64,000 nucleotides of DNA from Voacanga thouarsii (GCA_026120185.1 JANUWF010002206.1:1-64000); one strand, 5' to 3'. Positions 11,903 to 24,109 are shown, counted from the first letter of the stretch. Made by a program: numbers and translations. Notes: generated by a model not told the origin, from the letters alone.

Positions 11903-12650
11903 TTTCTGTGCGAGTAGCAGCGTCCACCGCCCCCGAGTAAGTTCTCGGTGGAGCAGGTGCCAAAGCTCTCCTCAGCTCCAGTCTTAGCCCCTTGATGAAC
12001 TACCTCGTCCGGTTCTGCTCGGTGTTGACCAGTCTTCTGCAGTATTTCGACAACTGCGTGAATCGGGCCGCGTATTGAGCCACAGACATGCTCCCCTGCC
12101 TCAGATTCTGAAATTCGTCCTCCCGTTTCTCTACAATCCACTAAGGGATGTACTCCACCCTGAAAGATTCAACGAAGTTGGACCACGACCATTCTTGCTC
12201 ATCCATTACCCAGTCCTCTTGGACACGCTGCCACCACGCCCGAGCTGGTCCTCTCAACCGAAAAGCCACAAACTTAATCATCCGCTCCTCCGAATACTGG
12301 AGCGTTGCGAAGATATCCTCCATTTGCTCGACCCACTACTCGGCCTTCTGGTCTTGTTCCGCTTCACCCATAAAGATAGGCAGTTGGAATTTCAAGAACT
12401 TCTGCAACGCCTCATTTTCCCTTCTAGGGTGCCTCCACTCGGTTAGCATCTAAAGAATGTCGGCCACTTTGCTGAGTATCTGACCCATTGACCCATCTAC
12501 CGGGGCATCAGACCCCATGCCCATCGCGGGATCACTTTGCCCGTCACCGTGATGGGGTGATTGCATCTGTTCTGGTTCAACTTCTGGTGCTACCCGGTCT
12601 ACCTCCGGAGTTCTTCTGGTGGAAGAAACTGCACGTCTCTTAGGTGCCAT
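11676..12650 (-). pseudogene. Element A gag (broken)
   Basis: Starts MAPKRRAVSS at 12650; the same start is seen in array B (MAPRRR), which favours it over the upstream ATG at 12695. The retrotransposon gag core (MEDIFATLQYSEERM, RGPARAWWQR) lies in 12141-12323. Stops fall at 12450, near 12353 (the position is Gln in B), at 12141-12143 and near 12010; several look like Gln codons changed by C to T. The frame then shifts near 11835, and again between two zinc knuckles near 11690: the first knuckle ([11 protein letters not shown]) lies in a third frame. Normal role: capsid/nucleocapsid. Confidence 0.88.
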
Positions 12651-12695
12651 TCTATACCATAACCCAAATGTTAAATGTATGCACTCAAGTATCAA

Positions 12696-12849
12696 ATCAT
12701 TTTAGTGGTGTATGCATACATAGCCAAGTATGAGTAGAAGGAAGTCAGATGCAACTTATTTAAAGGATTGCTCATAAATTTCGATTTCAAAAATTAACTT
12801 GCATAATTTCGAAATGTGATAAAAATGAACTTTAAGAATTCTTAACATC
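12696..12849. other. Spacer between ORF1 and gag in element A
   Basis: About 150 bases of AT-rich noncoding leader; no motif recognised. Confidence 0.6.
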
Positions 12850-13437
12850 TCAATTCTTGAAAAGCAGTAAATAAACAAACATCCAAATCAAAATGACTCG
12901 TAGCTCTCTACTCCTCATCGGAATCCTCATCATCTGCCTCATATATCCAACCTCCGGTGTTTTTAGAGAAATCCACCCCCTCCCCGCTAGCAAATCCCTC
13001 CATAGGCTCCTTCCCAGGGCGCCTAGAATCTCCCTGGCCTCAACTCGGCTGAAGGGAGGAATAAAGGAAGGTCTGGGTGGAGACTCATAGTCTATCTCCC
13101 CTGGTTCATCACTAGCTACTGCTAAATCCACCTCGGGATTAGGAGGGTGGGGTTCAGGCTCCACTATCATAACATCATCCTCACTGTCAGAGCTTATATC
13201 TATCACCAGGATCGGAGGTGGTTCAAGGATCTGGATCTCGTCCTCACTGCTATCCTCCATCAAGTCAAGCTCATCATCACTATTATCCTCTATAGGGATA
13301 TCCTCGACGTCATTGTTATCCTCTATAGGGACAACTGGCTGAGGGGCAGGTTGGGGAACTGGAAGGTCCTCCTGATCTAGATAGTAGGGTGGGTGCCACT
13401 GCTGCCCTTTCCTTGCTGTCCTAAGCAGTCTAACCAT
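12850..13437 (-). CDS. Element A extra acidic ORF1 between PBS and gag
   Basis: A 195-codon frame beginning 84 bases inside the PBS, in sense orientation. I do not recognise a family. Visible features: a basic N-terminus (MVRLLRTARK), proline-rich stretches, a highly acidic middle (about residues 39-95), and LVIDISSDSED (77-87), which fits a SUMO-interaction motif (hydrophobic core followed by Ser/Asp/Glu), with DVMIVEPE just after. The C-terminal about 50 residues look less natural; another frame of the same strand ends in an acidic tail with a stop near 12894, so a frameshift around 13000-13050 is possible. Array B has an acidic ORF at the same place starting MVK. Extra ORFs upstream of gag are known in some plant gypsy elements. 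A nuclear or chromatin role is only inferred. Confidence 0.6.
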   Translation of the reverse strand: MVRLLRTARKGQQWHPPYYLDQEDLPVPQPAPQPVVPIEDNNDVEDIPIEDNSDDELDLMEDSSEDEIQILEPPPILVIDISSDSEDDVMIVEPEPHPPNPEVDLAVASDEPGEIDYESPPRPSFIPPFSRVEAREILGALGRSLWRDLLAGRGWISLKTPEVGYMRQMMRIPMRSRELRVILIWMFVYLLLFKN

Positions 13438-13520
13438 CCTACAGCATCAACAAAATAGGTTAGATAAGATTTAAAATTAAATAAATAAATCATATATCAT
13501 TAATATTTGTCTATAACATA

Positions 13521-13533
13521 GTCTCTGATACCA
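13521..13533 (-). other. Primer-binding site of element A (initiator tRNA-Met)
   Basis: On the minus strand TGGTATCAGAGAC starts 2 bases after the LTR end. It matches the complement of the 3' end of initiator tRNA-Met, apart from the terminal bases. Confidence 0.88.
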
Positions 13534-16467
13534 CTTGTAACACCCCGGAAAACCTAGGCCCGTCAGTGCCGGGGATGTCGCCCCGTTCAAAGGACAAGGG
13601 ATCTTTATAACTAGGACACAAATAAAAAATGCTGGAATAAATAATACTCAAGCTAAAAGAATTTATTACAACCTAAAAATACTTCAAAAGTACATCAATG
13701 AAAGTCCAAAACAAAAACCATAATTAAAATCATCCACACTTGTCTCCCAAAGCAGTACATAAAATCAAAAAAAAACATTCTCTTCCAAGGTAGCTACTCA
13801 CCCACAACAGAATCAACCTGAAATCATGATAAAAGGTGGTGAGACAGAAATCTCAGTAAGTCCGTGTGTGCTTTGGGTGTTTAGCAGAAACAGTTTGTGG
13901 ATGCAAAGTGTGAAATCTTTATAATAGAAAATTGGCAAGAAATAAACATTAGTCAAAAGCAAGAGTGGCGTTTTGGCCCTTCTAGCCATACATAACTAAT
14001 GAAATCAACCACTCGAAAGAAAGGGATATGGGTTACCACACTTTGGGCCCCATAACCGATCAGAATGCCTAACACGTTGTGCAGACTGATAAAAATAGGT
14101 GATCGGCCTACAGGGCAAGATACTCCTCCATCTCTATACCCAAACAACCACCAGGTGTCCATTCCGGCAAAAACACAGTCACTTGACTGAAACAAAATAA
14201 ACTGCTAGCTCGGACCGGCACGACTCACTGGAACTGGCATCTTATCCGGGAAGGACTCACCCCTCAGAGGTGGCCACCTACTGAGAGACTCACCCTAACC
14301 CTTCAAAGACTAGCCCTAGTAGTCCACCCTTATTGAGTACTCAATGACATTCCCCACTTGGGATAAAATGAACAAAGCATTGTTCTTCATGAAAATAACA
14401 ATTTGAGGGTTTCCAAGGCTTTGGTAGAAATTAGTTTTAGAAAGAGTTTTAAGTTTGGAAAAATCTACTCAAAGACTTTTAAATAATTTCAGCGTTGGAA
14501 TTAATGATGAATTCAACCCTTAATTGCTTTCAAATAACCGAGTGTCCTTGCACTCCACAATTGGCTTGCCATAAGGAAATCATTTCACATCAATCAGGTT
14601 TTATGCAGGAGCTTACTTGATTCTTGCTCACAACAACAAGGTCTCGAACAGCTGACCTAACCCCACATGGGCAAATACAAATCTTAATCAGATTCAAGCC
14701 ACAATCCACTTCCTCAGTTTTAAATCAACTCAATTCACTACTACCATGATCCTAGTGTCCCAAGCTTTAAGGCAAATCAATAATTGAATAGGTTTATAAG
14801 CTAAGTTTAATTCGTTATTTAAAATAATTAATGGATTAGGAAATAAATTCTATTAAGTTGAAAGTTCAACTCTTGTTAAGGAAAATTTGGAGTTTATTTG
14901 ATCAAGAGCCATAGGTGGTACTAGGTAAAATAGTGATTTAATGATAGCTTAGTTGTTAGAAAATAATTGATAGCTAAAACTAGTTAAGATTAAATTTAAT
15001 AAGTCTTTCTTGGAAAATAATAAGTAAATCCTTAAGGGTTTTGATCTAGTAAATATTTTATTAAGTATAAATCTTTTCTATAAAGGCTTTAATTAATTTC
15101 TTTATTTTAAATATTATTTATTTATTTTATTTTCTAGAAAAGTTATTATTTACTTGACTAAAATATCCTTTACATATATTAAAATTCCAAATCTACCCTT
15201 CCTAGGGTTTTCAAAATTCTGTAGCAAAAATTATTAGTAAATATTTTATTTATGAAATAAAATTTGCTTAGGGATAACTAGATCATGATCAAGATTCCAT
15301 GGTCAACCATAATCAATAACATACTCAATCCTTCAATTCATCAAATCATCCAATCTTGCACATAGGCATAGATCTAAATTTATTATTACATGATTTAACC
15401 TCTACTAGCATAATCAGGATCATGGCTTCAAAATCTAATCATGCACATAAATCCTATTCATCCATGGTGACATAATCTCTAGCATGCTTCATCACAAATA
15501 CTACCTATGACATGCATCAAATCTCAACTCATCATTAAATCCACCAATAAAATCCTTCCATGCATAAATCTCATCTCCATCTCAATCATACATATACTCA
15601 TGCTTCAATCAAGAACATCACATACATAAACCCATCGCCATTCTTCAACCTAGAGACATGATTCTAAATTTTAAAGAGGGGATTGAAGGTACTTACTTGA
15701 TTGATGAATGACTTGAAGGAGTTTAGAGAAGATCTCAACCCCTAGATGGCTAATCTTGTTCAAGAAGGGTGGCGAAAGCATGGTCATGGGAAAAGAGACC
15801 ATTCGGCCAGAAGAAATTTCGGTCCATGAGAGAGAGAGAGTGAGAAAGAAGAAGAGATCATTAGCATGCTTATTCATATAGGTTTTCATTAGAGATTAAG
15901 TTTGAAGAGGATGAAATTGTTAGAATAAGTTTACCTTGAAGATGTTCTTGTTCTTCACAGAAATTTCTGCTTTTTGATCCAAAGTAGCAAGAAGATTTGG
16001 GTAGTTTGATGTTAATAAGGGTGTTGATGAATGCACAGCCAGGAGTAGATCAAATTTGGAGATTTTTGTGAGGGTTTGAAGTGGTTTGGAGGGGTATTAG
16101 GTGTGGAGAAGGAGTAGGTGTTTTTGGTGTGGTGTGTGTGTGTTCTTGTTGCTTGAAGAAAATCGAGAGAGAGAAAAGAGATGCTGCCGATTTTTCTGAG
16201 GAGTTGTGGCTGCCGAAATTCTGTAGGGTTTAGGGAGTGACTTCTCTGATTTGGAAGGGAAAGGAAAGACTAGTTGTTACAATCCTTGAAGAATATTTTT
16301 AGGAAGAGAATTTGGAAACTAGATATTCCAAGAATATCTTGATTTTTCTGGGCAGCTTTGAAGTCTCCTATGGCCGACTGGATTGTACAGTTTTCTGGGG
16401 AATTAAAGCTGGTTAAAGGAGGCTTGTGATGGCCGAAACTAGGGTGCACAATAGTGAAGAAGATGTC

Positions 16468-16472
16468 TGATC
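16468..16472. repeat. Target-site duplication of solo LTR S (left copy)
   Basis: TGATC here and at 20651-20655. The uninterrupted sister LTR has a single TGATC, which confirms the duplication. Confidence 0.95.
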
Positions 16473-19400
16473 TGTAACACCCCGCTACCTAGGCCCGCCA
16501 GGGCTGGGGATGTCGCCCCGTCCAAAGTACAAGGGGTCTTTATAACTAGATTACATGAAAATAGAATAAAACAAAAGACTTTAAAATTAAATTTATTGCA
16601 ACCCAAAAGAGAAATACTGGAACAAATCTAAAATAAATTATTTGCAACAATCTCTCAAACAATACTTAAAGTAAATAACAAGAGTCTTCAGGCAAGGCAA
16701 CATTCTAGCTAATGATCTCCACAGCAGGATCTTCTTGAAAATATGGCATAAAAGGTGGTGAGATAAAAATCTCAGTAAGCCCGTGTGTGCTTTAAGTGTT
16801 TCAGGTAAAATAATTCATGTATGCAAGTTGTAAAAGTTTCATAGGGAAAAGTGCTGGCAAGTAATAAATAAATGTTGAAAATAAAGAGTGGTGTTTCACT
16901 TTTCAAATCATATATGTGCATAATAAATACAACCACTCAAATGGGTAGTCATGGGTTACCATACGTTGGGTCCCATGACCAATAATAGTCAAAATGCCAC
17001 ACTTTGTGCAATGCTGACAAAAGGTAGGTGTACGGCCTACTGGGTGAGATACTCCTCCATCTCTACACCCAAACTTACCGGTTGTCCACTCTGGAAATAC
17101 ACACTCCACATGACTGAAACTTGCTAGCTCGGACCGGCATGACCTACCGGACTGGCATCCTATCCAGGAAGGACTCACCCCTCAGAGGTGGCCACCTACT
17201 AAGAGACTTACCCTAACCCTTCAAAGGCTAGTCCTGGTGGTCTACCCTTATTGAGTACTCAACGTTGATTGTTCCCCTTGGGAGAAAATTGATCAAAACT
17301 TTGCTTTATTTGGAAATAGCAATTAAGGGTTTCCAAAAGTCTAGTCAAGTTGGGTTTTAGAAAAAGTTTAGATTTGTGTAAAACTGCTTGTTCAAGTTTC
17401 AAATGATTTGCTTTGACTGAAATAAAAAAGGAAAAAAAGTCCTTAATTGGCTTTACAAATAATGTCCATATACATTGCATTTGCTTGCCACAATAACTTT
17501 TGGTCTTCACAAAACTCCGTACAGGAGCTTACCTGCTTCTTTGCTTGCTCTACTCAAAAGTCTTCCAAGGCTGGCCTAACCCCTGCCTGGGATAAACACA
17601 AAACATAAAGTCACATTCAAGCTATACCTGCCTTACATAAATAATTCTTAGCTCATCTAGTGACAACCATGTCTAACCATGACCTTAATGTCCTAAGTTT
17701 TAAGGCTAGATGCTGAAGAATTTTATAAAATAAGTCTAGTTTGATAGGTTGAAATAACTAGGGGTTCTAAAATAATTGTTAATAAATTATAGACTCAAAT
17801 AATAATTCTTGAGTGTTATTATTAATAAATAAACCAATGTTTGAATTTTAAATATTATTAAGTCTTATTTAATATTAAGAAATGGTAATTTAAAAATAGC
17901 TTTATTATAAATAAATAATAATTTCTAATTAATTTCGAAGAGATAATAAATAATTAATAATAATTAAAATTTATTAATAAATTATTTTAAATTTTCTTTT
18001 AATAAAAATATTAATAGTTTGATTTAATATTCTAATCCAAATCCCCTAGTGTTTCGAATTTTTTTGAAGAAAAATATAGTAGTAATTTTAATTCATGTAA
18101 TAAAATATGTTGATGAATATAACTTAGAATTAACAAGAAAATAATCTTACATCATGGTCTTCCTATTGCTAGAAAAGATTCATGATCCCATTCTCCATCA
18201 TCAAACAAGAAATTAATCTATTCATGAACAAATACTTGAACTATCTCATACTATCACATGGCCAAAAATCCTACTAAGCATAATCATTAATAATGGTTTC
18301 CATGGAAAATAGGATCATAAGAGCCTAATCACCTTTGGTATCACAATATCTAATCATGCTTCAAGATCCATTAAATTCATCAAGCACGAAGAACATATAT
18401 TGATTCGAAAGGAAAACACATACATCCTAGTCAAATACAACCGTCATCATGTCATAACTTCATCCTCCTAATCCACATGCATATACTCAAACTCCCAATC
18501 ATATTCCATTTCTCTATCATCATCTAGGAGACATGATTTCAGAATTTAATAAGAGAAATTTAAGAATGAATACTTGATTGTCAAGTCCCTTGGTGAGGAC
18601 AAAAGAAGGTCCACGCGCGATGGAATGACTTGAATGGTCCAATGAAACAACATCCATGGTTGATGTTTTGATCAACCATTTCGGTTAGAAGAGAGTGAGA
18701 GAGAGAGAGAGAGAAAGAGAAAGAGAGCATTAGACAGGTGTATTAAGAATTGAATGGAAGAAGATGACCAAGAAGGTTGTTCTTGTTTTACCTTGTTGAT
18801 GTTCTTGAGGTCTTCAAGAAAAATTGATTTTTGATCCGGTTGAAAATTCTTGTTTGCGAGATTTCGTGTTATAAATGGCAGAAATGAAGTCTAGGGATTA
18901 AGTAGAGATGATCTGGAGTATTTGAGATTGATTGGAGGTGTTTAGAGTAGGTTTAGGCTTGAAGAAGTTTAGTGTGTGTTCTTGGTGTTCTTGGTGTTTT
19001 AGGTGAAAATGGAGAGAAATTAGAAGAAGTGTTGCACGATTTCTGCTAGAAGGCTGGCTGAATGGTAGGGTGTGATTGAGGGTTTCGGTTTTCAGCTTTG
19101 TGAGAGAGAGAAATCAGATTTTATTTGAAATTTAAATGGAGGAAATGGTGGAGATGTTTAAGGTAAAAGATCAGCTATGGTGTTTGATCAAGAGAGGTGT
19201 CTATGGACTTTAATGGTGTCGTCTGAAGCAAGGTTGTCTTGCTGAAATGACTGAGGTTTAGTGTTGCTCAAGTCTGACCGAAATTCAGTCCTTAAAGGCA
19301 GAGGAAATTCTGGTTAATTCAGCTTAATGCAAGAGTGATTTTATTGGAGTGAAATGCTGAAATTATTTGAAGTTCAAATGGAGTTTGAATGGAGTGATCT

Positions 19401-20650
19401 TAGGAGTGTTTTGTGGTGTAGTTATGGAGTCCTTATGCTTCAAGGTAAGTGTGGGTTTAATGGTGATCAGTGTATAGCTGAGCAAGTGTCAATTCTACAG
19501 AGATTGAAGATGATTTTCGGTCTTAGGCTAGAAAGGAACAAGGCTGGAAAATTCTGGTCTCAAGTGTTCATGGCTTTCCGAAAATTGCAGAATTTTGGTG
19601 CAGGATTTTCGCACCCTCTTGGCTCGGTTTTTCGGAGGTTATTCAGGGATGTTTGAGCATCTTCCAAGGGTGGTTTTTCAGCCTCATTTCTGGACAAATA
19701 CAGAGGAGTTTGCTGGCTTGAAGATGAACTAAAAACAGCTTCATTTCCTTGATGAAGAGCTGCGAATTGCCCAGAAATTTTTCTGGTTTGGTGCTGTTTT
19801 GTGCAGTCCGAAAATTGCACAATTTTTCCAGCTTCCAAGCCACTTGAAACGACCATTTTCTTGGCAGAAATTGAATGGGTTTATGGCCTGAATTTTCGAA
19901 GAAAAGGTTTGCAACAAATCTGGAAAATTTCCAGATTTCTTACTACTAAAGCATGAACATCATGAAGATAGATTTGAAGGTCCTTCCATGGTGATTGATT
20001 TTCTCTTGGAACCCTTCTTATTTCCCCTCCTATTTTCGGTCAACCTCCCTTCCCCAAAGCTGATTTTCGAAATTTAAGGGGAAGAAATTATCACAGATTT
20101 TTTTTGGAATTCAAAGAAAAAGATTTAATGGATTTTAGTTCATTTGAATTATGAAAATGCTAGGACAAAGCTAGAGGTAATAAATTGGACAAGAATTCTT
20201 CTAGAATTCTTTTAGGACATGAGGATAAGATTAGGACATTCTCTTCATGTCTCCCTTAAGACAATTATTCCTATTTTCATGGAATGCAAGAAAACAAAAA
20301 TTCAAACTTAATTAAGATAATCATGGTAAAAGCTTAAATGATAGGATTTGAACTCATGACCTTAGAGATTAATTCCAAGACTCTAACCACTAAACCACAA
20401 AAACTCTTGTTCTTATTTTCTCACCCACATATTTTTCTTATCTACTCCTCAAGTTATCTTCCTATTCTGACCTCAAGCAAAATTACCATTTTACCCCTCC
20501 TACTCAATAAGGATAATTAAGCATTTAAACTTATAATCCACAATTCTAAAGCACATAAAATCATTCAAAAACGTATATATTCATGCAAAATAATATGATA
20601 TGCATTTCCGACGCCCTTACTCTAGGGTTGGTTTTAAGTGGGGTGTCACA
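16473..20650 (-). mobile_element. Solo LTR S, Tekay-type (4178 bp)
   Basis: Bounded by TGTAACACCCC and GGGGTGTCACA (plus strand) and TSD TGATC. No internal region, PBS or PPT is present, so it is a solo LTR left by LTR-LTR recombination. It is related to but distinct from the A LTR; it shares TGAGTACTCA (17252-17261), GGGGATGTCGCCCC (16506-16519) and the tRNA-like module. Small frames such as 19354-19656 have no recognisable product. Confidence 0.93.
20344..20397 (-). promoter_or_regulatory. tRNA-like A/B-box module in solo LTR S
   Basis: Minus strand TGGTTTAGTGG (20397-20387) and AGTTCAAATCC (20354-20344). It lies 253 bp from the LTR start, the same position as in the A LTR. Confidence 0.6.
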
Positions 20651-21668
20651 TGATCAATTGAGCAAAATTTTATGGAAAGTTGTTAAACAAGATGGCTGAA
20701 ATTTTGGAAAGTAATCAAGCTAAATTGCAGGGATTTGGTTGAGAGATTTTCGGTCAGCCATTGAGGGAATTTCATGCAGAAGCTTCAGGGAACAATGGAG
20801 CTCTGTTAATGGAGGTTTATGGGATGTTTTGGCAGAAGTAGGTTAGGGTTTTCGGTTGAAACAAGATAGGAAACAAGCTGGATAAAAATTCTGCTCAGGA
20901 ATTTCGCTGAACATAAATTTTTTTGCAGAATTTTCATCTTCCATTTCCAGCAGATTTGCAGCGAGTTTTGAAGGGGATTTTAGGGGTTTTCAAGGCTGGT
21001 TTCCAACCTTCTTTATGGAGGAAAAACATGGCTAAGGTTCTGCACAAAATCTGGGAGAAAACAGCTTCGTTTGGAGCTCACAAAGCTGATTTTCGTACAG
21101 GAATTTTTCCTATTTTGCTCCAGCTTGTGCAGTCCGAATTTGGGCAAAAACTTTCAAGTTTCAACTGATGCTAAAGACCATTTTTCTAGTAGCATTTGGG
21201 AGGGAATGTGAGCTATAATTTTCAACCTTTTGAAGGTACAACAATCTGGAAAATTTCAGCTCATTTCATGAAGATAGATGAACTAAGTTAGAGGAAAAAT
21301 TTCAGCAAACTTTCAAGAGGGATTTTCCTCTTGAATTTTTCCCACAAATCATTTACATTTTCCAAACCATGAGAAGCCTTTTACTAGGACATTTTGATCC
21401 TAAAAGACCTTAGTCCTCTACTGAATTTTCTGGAAAGGAAAAGGATAGAACACCTTGATCAAACTAAGGAGCTGGAAATTAAGAAAAGCTAAGGGTCAAG
21501 GGAGAATGAATTCCCTTTAGGCATTTCGCGAAGAACAAAAGAGCGAAGTGAGAATTCTCCTAACATGTCTCTCCTAGGACATCATCACCACATTGATCTA
21601 GGCTCTCATGGCCGAAACCATCCTTTTCCAAGCAAAATAAAATTTACTCAAGCTAAAGCTTCTATGAT

Positions 21669-21723
21669 GGACTTTGAACCTTAGACCTCAAGAATTAATT
21701 CCAAGGCTCTAATCACTAAACCA
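21669..21723 (-). promoter_or_regulatory. tRNA-like A/B-box module in A 5' LTR
   Basis: Minus strand A-box-like TGGTTTAGTGA (21723-21713) and GGTTCAAAGTCC (21680-21669). The last A-box base differs from the 3' LTR copy. Confidence 0.55.
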
Positions 21724-21982
21724 TAACAACTCTTGTTGCTATTTCTACTAGAAAAATTATTTCCTATTCAATCCACAAGCTATCTCCTTATTTTCACCTC
21801 GGGAAAAAATTACCATTTTGCCCCTCTCACACATCACTCACCAACAAGACTTCAAGATAATAAAAATCAAATTTAAAGCACATAGAAATCATATGAAAAC
21901 ATATTTAATCATGAAATAAAGCATGATATGCATCCCAAACCCCTTACTCTAAGGTTGGTCTTGACTGGGGTTTCACAGTATG

Positions 21983-22452
21983 AATCCCTTAGAAGCTTTT
22001 GTAGGGCACAAGAGTAGGATTAGGGCATTTCTATCATGTCTCTCCTAGGACAACACTCCTACTCTTCCCTAAAGCATGCAAAGGCCGAAACATAGCCTTC
22101 ACAAACAAAAATAAAATCTAATCATGCTAAAACTCCAATGATGGAATTTAAACTTAAGACCTCAAGAATTAATTCCAAAGCTCTAACCACTAAACCACAA
22201 CAACTCTTGTTCTTATTTTCTCTCCTAAATATTTTTTCTATTTAATCCTCAAGCTATCTCCCTATTTTCTCCTCAAGTAAAAATTACCATTTTGCCCTCA
22301 TTACTCAACAAGCACAAATAAGCCATCCAGGCTACAAATCACAAATCTAAAAGCACATAAAATCATATAAAATATATTTTTAAGCATGCAATAAAATATG
22401 ATATGCATCCTAACCCCTTTACTCTAAGGTTGGTTTCAACTGGGGTTTCACA
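21983..22452 (-). repeat. Tekay-type LTR X, right part
   Basis: Resumes LTR X after the second GTATG. It ends GGGGTTTCACA at 22452, the LTR start on the minus strand, directly against the integrase C-terminus of element E. A tRNA-like module sits at 22143-22197 (A box TGGTTTAGTGG; B box degraded), 255 bp from the LTR start. Confidence 0.85.
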
Positions 22453-24109
22453 TCTTCCATCCGCAAGCATGGTTTTATGAGTAATTGAAAATTATCTTGA
22501 AGCTTCTTGGTCCTAGATCTTGTCATCGATCCTTGTCCTTGCACAGTCACGCCTCCCCCTCCTTGATCTTGACTTCCATGATGAAGTGGAGTCTCATCAT
22601 CTCCCCCTCCTTGAAAAGGATTCGTCTCCGAATCATTGCCATCATCTACATCAAAGGGAGAGAGGTCACTAACATTAAAAGTGGTGCTAACATGATACTC
22701 ACTGGGTAAATCTATCTTATAAGTGTTATCTCCAACTTTGGCGAGAACTTGAAATGGACCATCCCCCCTTGGATCTAGTTTGCTCCATCATTGCGTGGAA
22801 AATCTCTCTTTGCGAAGGTGCACCCATACCCAATCGTTCGGCTCAAATGACACATTTTCTCTTCCTTGATTACGCTTATGGGCGATCTCTTCATTTCGTT
22901 TTGCAATGGTTGCTTTCACCTTCTCATGAAGTGCCTTCACTATTTCTGCCTTCGTAGCTCCATCGAAGTTCATCCGTTCACCTATAGGCAATGGAACCAA
23001 ATCTAAAAGAATTAGAGGATTAAAACTATACCCAATTTCAAAAGAAGGATAAGAAATGGTAGAGTGAATAGCCGCATTGTAAGCAAACTTAATGTGTGGC
23101 AAGCATTTCTCCCAATTTTTTAAGTTCTTCTTGATTATGGTCTGCAATAGTTGGATGAGTGTTCGGTTGACCACTTTTATTTGTCCGTCTGTTTGAGGAT
23201 GATAAGTTGTGGAAAATAAGAGATTAGTACCAAGTTTGTTCCATAATACTCTCCAAAAGTGGCTAAGGAATTTAGTATCCATAACGAGACAATAGTCCTT
23301 AGGATCCCATTCATTCTCACCACTTCCTTAAAGAATAAATCCGCAATATAGGACACATCATTATTCTTAGAACAAGCCACAAAATGAGCCATTTTGGAGA
23401 ATCAATCAACAGTCACAAATATGGTGTCCTTACCCCCTTTGGACCTAGGCAATCCTAAGATGAAGTCCATTGAAATATTAACTCAAGGCACATTAAGTGT
23501 GGGCAAAGGAGTACAAAAACCATGTCGAAGAGATCTAGACTTAGCTCGCCTACAAATAATGCATTGAGAACAATGTTTCTCCATATCCTTTCTCATTTTT
23601 TGCTAAAAGAAATGTTTCTTAAGGATGCCTAAGGTCTTTGCAATGCCAAAATGCCCTATTAGTCCCCCACTATGTGCCTTCTTAACTAGCAACCCCCTAA
23701 TAGAACCCTTTAGCACACAAAGCCTGGCCTTCCTAAATAAGAAACCATCATGCCTATAATATTTAGCAAATGTACATTTCTCACAAGTATGAAAAATATC
23801 CCCAAACTCCTCATCATCAATATACAATTCCTTCACAAGTTCAAAACCAAGAAGTTTAGCATCCAAAAAGTTTAGTAGTGCATACCTTCGAGATAGTGCA
23901 TGCGCAACCACATTTTCCTTACCCTTCTTGTATTGAAGGACATATGGAAATGTTCCAATAAACTATATCCACCTTGCATACCTCTTGTTCAAATTTTGTT
24001 GGCTTTTGAGGTGTTTAAAGGTCTCATAATTGGTATGAATGACAAACTCTCTTGGTAAAAGGTAGTGTTGCCAATATTCTAGGGTGCTCTCCTAGGCAAA
24101 AAGCTCTTT
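22453..24109 (-). pseudogene. Element E pol 3' part: RNase H end, integrase, C-terminal tail
   Basis: Minus-strand gypsy fragments. 23940-24109 is the end of RNase H. 23603-23911 carries the integrase zinc-binding region. 22788-23392 holds the core, where HPQTDGQ is followed by Ile-Lys instead of the catalytic Glu, so integrase is dead. FEPNDWVWVHLRKERF lies in the C-terminal domain. The tail has a MTRSRTKKLQD motif near 22500, typical of a common plant gypsy group without a recognisable chromodomain. It is truncated at 22453 by LTR X, so its PPT and 3' LTR are not seen. The polyprotein resumes at 47894 beyond copia D. Confidence 0.85.
24105..24109. repeat. Target-site duplication of copia D (left copy)
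   Basis: TCTTT here and TATTT at 47894-47898, with one mismatch. Removing D and one copy restores a continuous gypsy RNase H coding frame across the junction, which supports the call. Confidence 0.85.

Larger units (their letters stand above)
3774..21977 (-). mobile_element. Element A: Ty3/gypsy chromovirus (Tekay type), nearly complete
   Basis: Complete LTR to LTR with TSD GTATG. Reading on the minus strand: 5' LTR (21977-13536, with nested solo LTR S), PBS 13533-13521, extra ORF1 (13437-12850), gag (from 12650), PR-RT-RH-IN-chromodomain (11902-8093), PPT 8060-8047 and 3' LTR (8046-3774). Without the nested LTR the element is about 14 kb, of which about 8.5 kb is LTR. The chromodomain after integrase and the long LTRs place it in the Tekay/Del chromovirus group. 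LTR copies share long identical blocks (for example around 5041-5100 and 14821-14880), so insertion is younger than that of copia D. Gag is broken by stops and frameshifts and pol by two stops, so this copy is inactive. Confidence 0.93.
13536..21977 (-). repeat. 5' LTR of element A, split by solo LTR S
   Basis: Parts 13536-16472 and 20656-21977 together equal about 4.26 kb, matching the 3' LTR collinearly. TGAGTACTCA is at 14334-14343 and GGGGATGTCGCCCC at 13571-13584. The split falls where the intact copy reads GTCTGATCAATTGAG (about 6742). There is no gene inside. Confidence 0.92.

Noticed and set aside
11375..12446. Several plus-strand frames opposite gag-pol (e.g. 11375-11713, 12075-12446)
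   Set aside because: Antisense shadows of GC-richer coding sequence; products have no known features.
20338..20520. Small ORF with a similar frame at 62507-62713
   Set aside because: Both overlap the tRNA-like module of related LTRs; the similarity is explained by that conserved DNA, not by a peptide.
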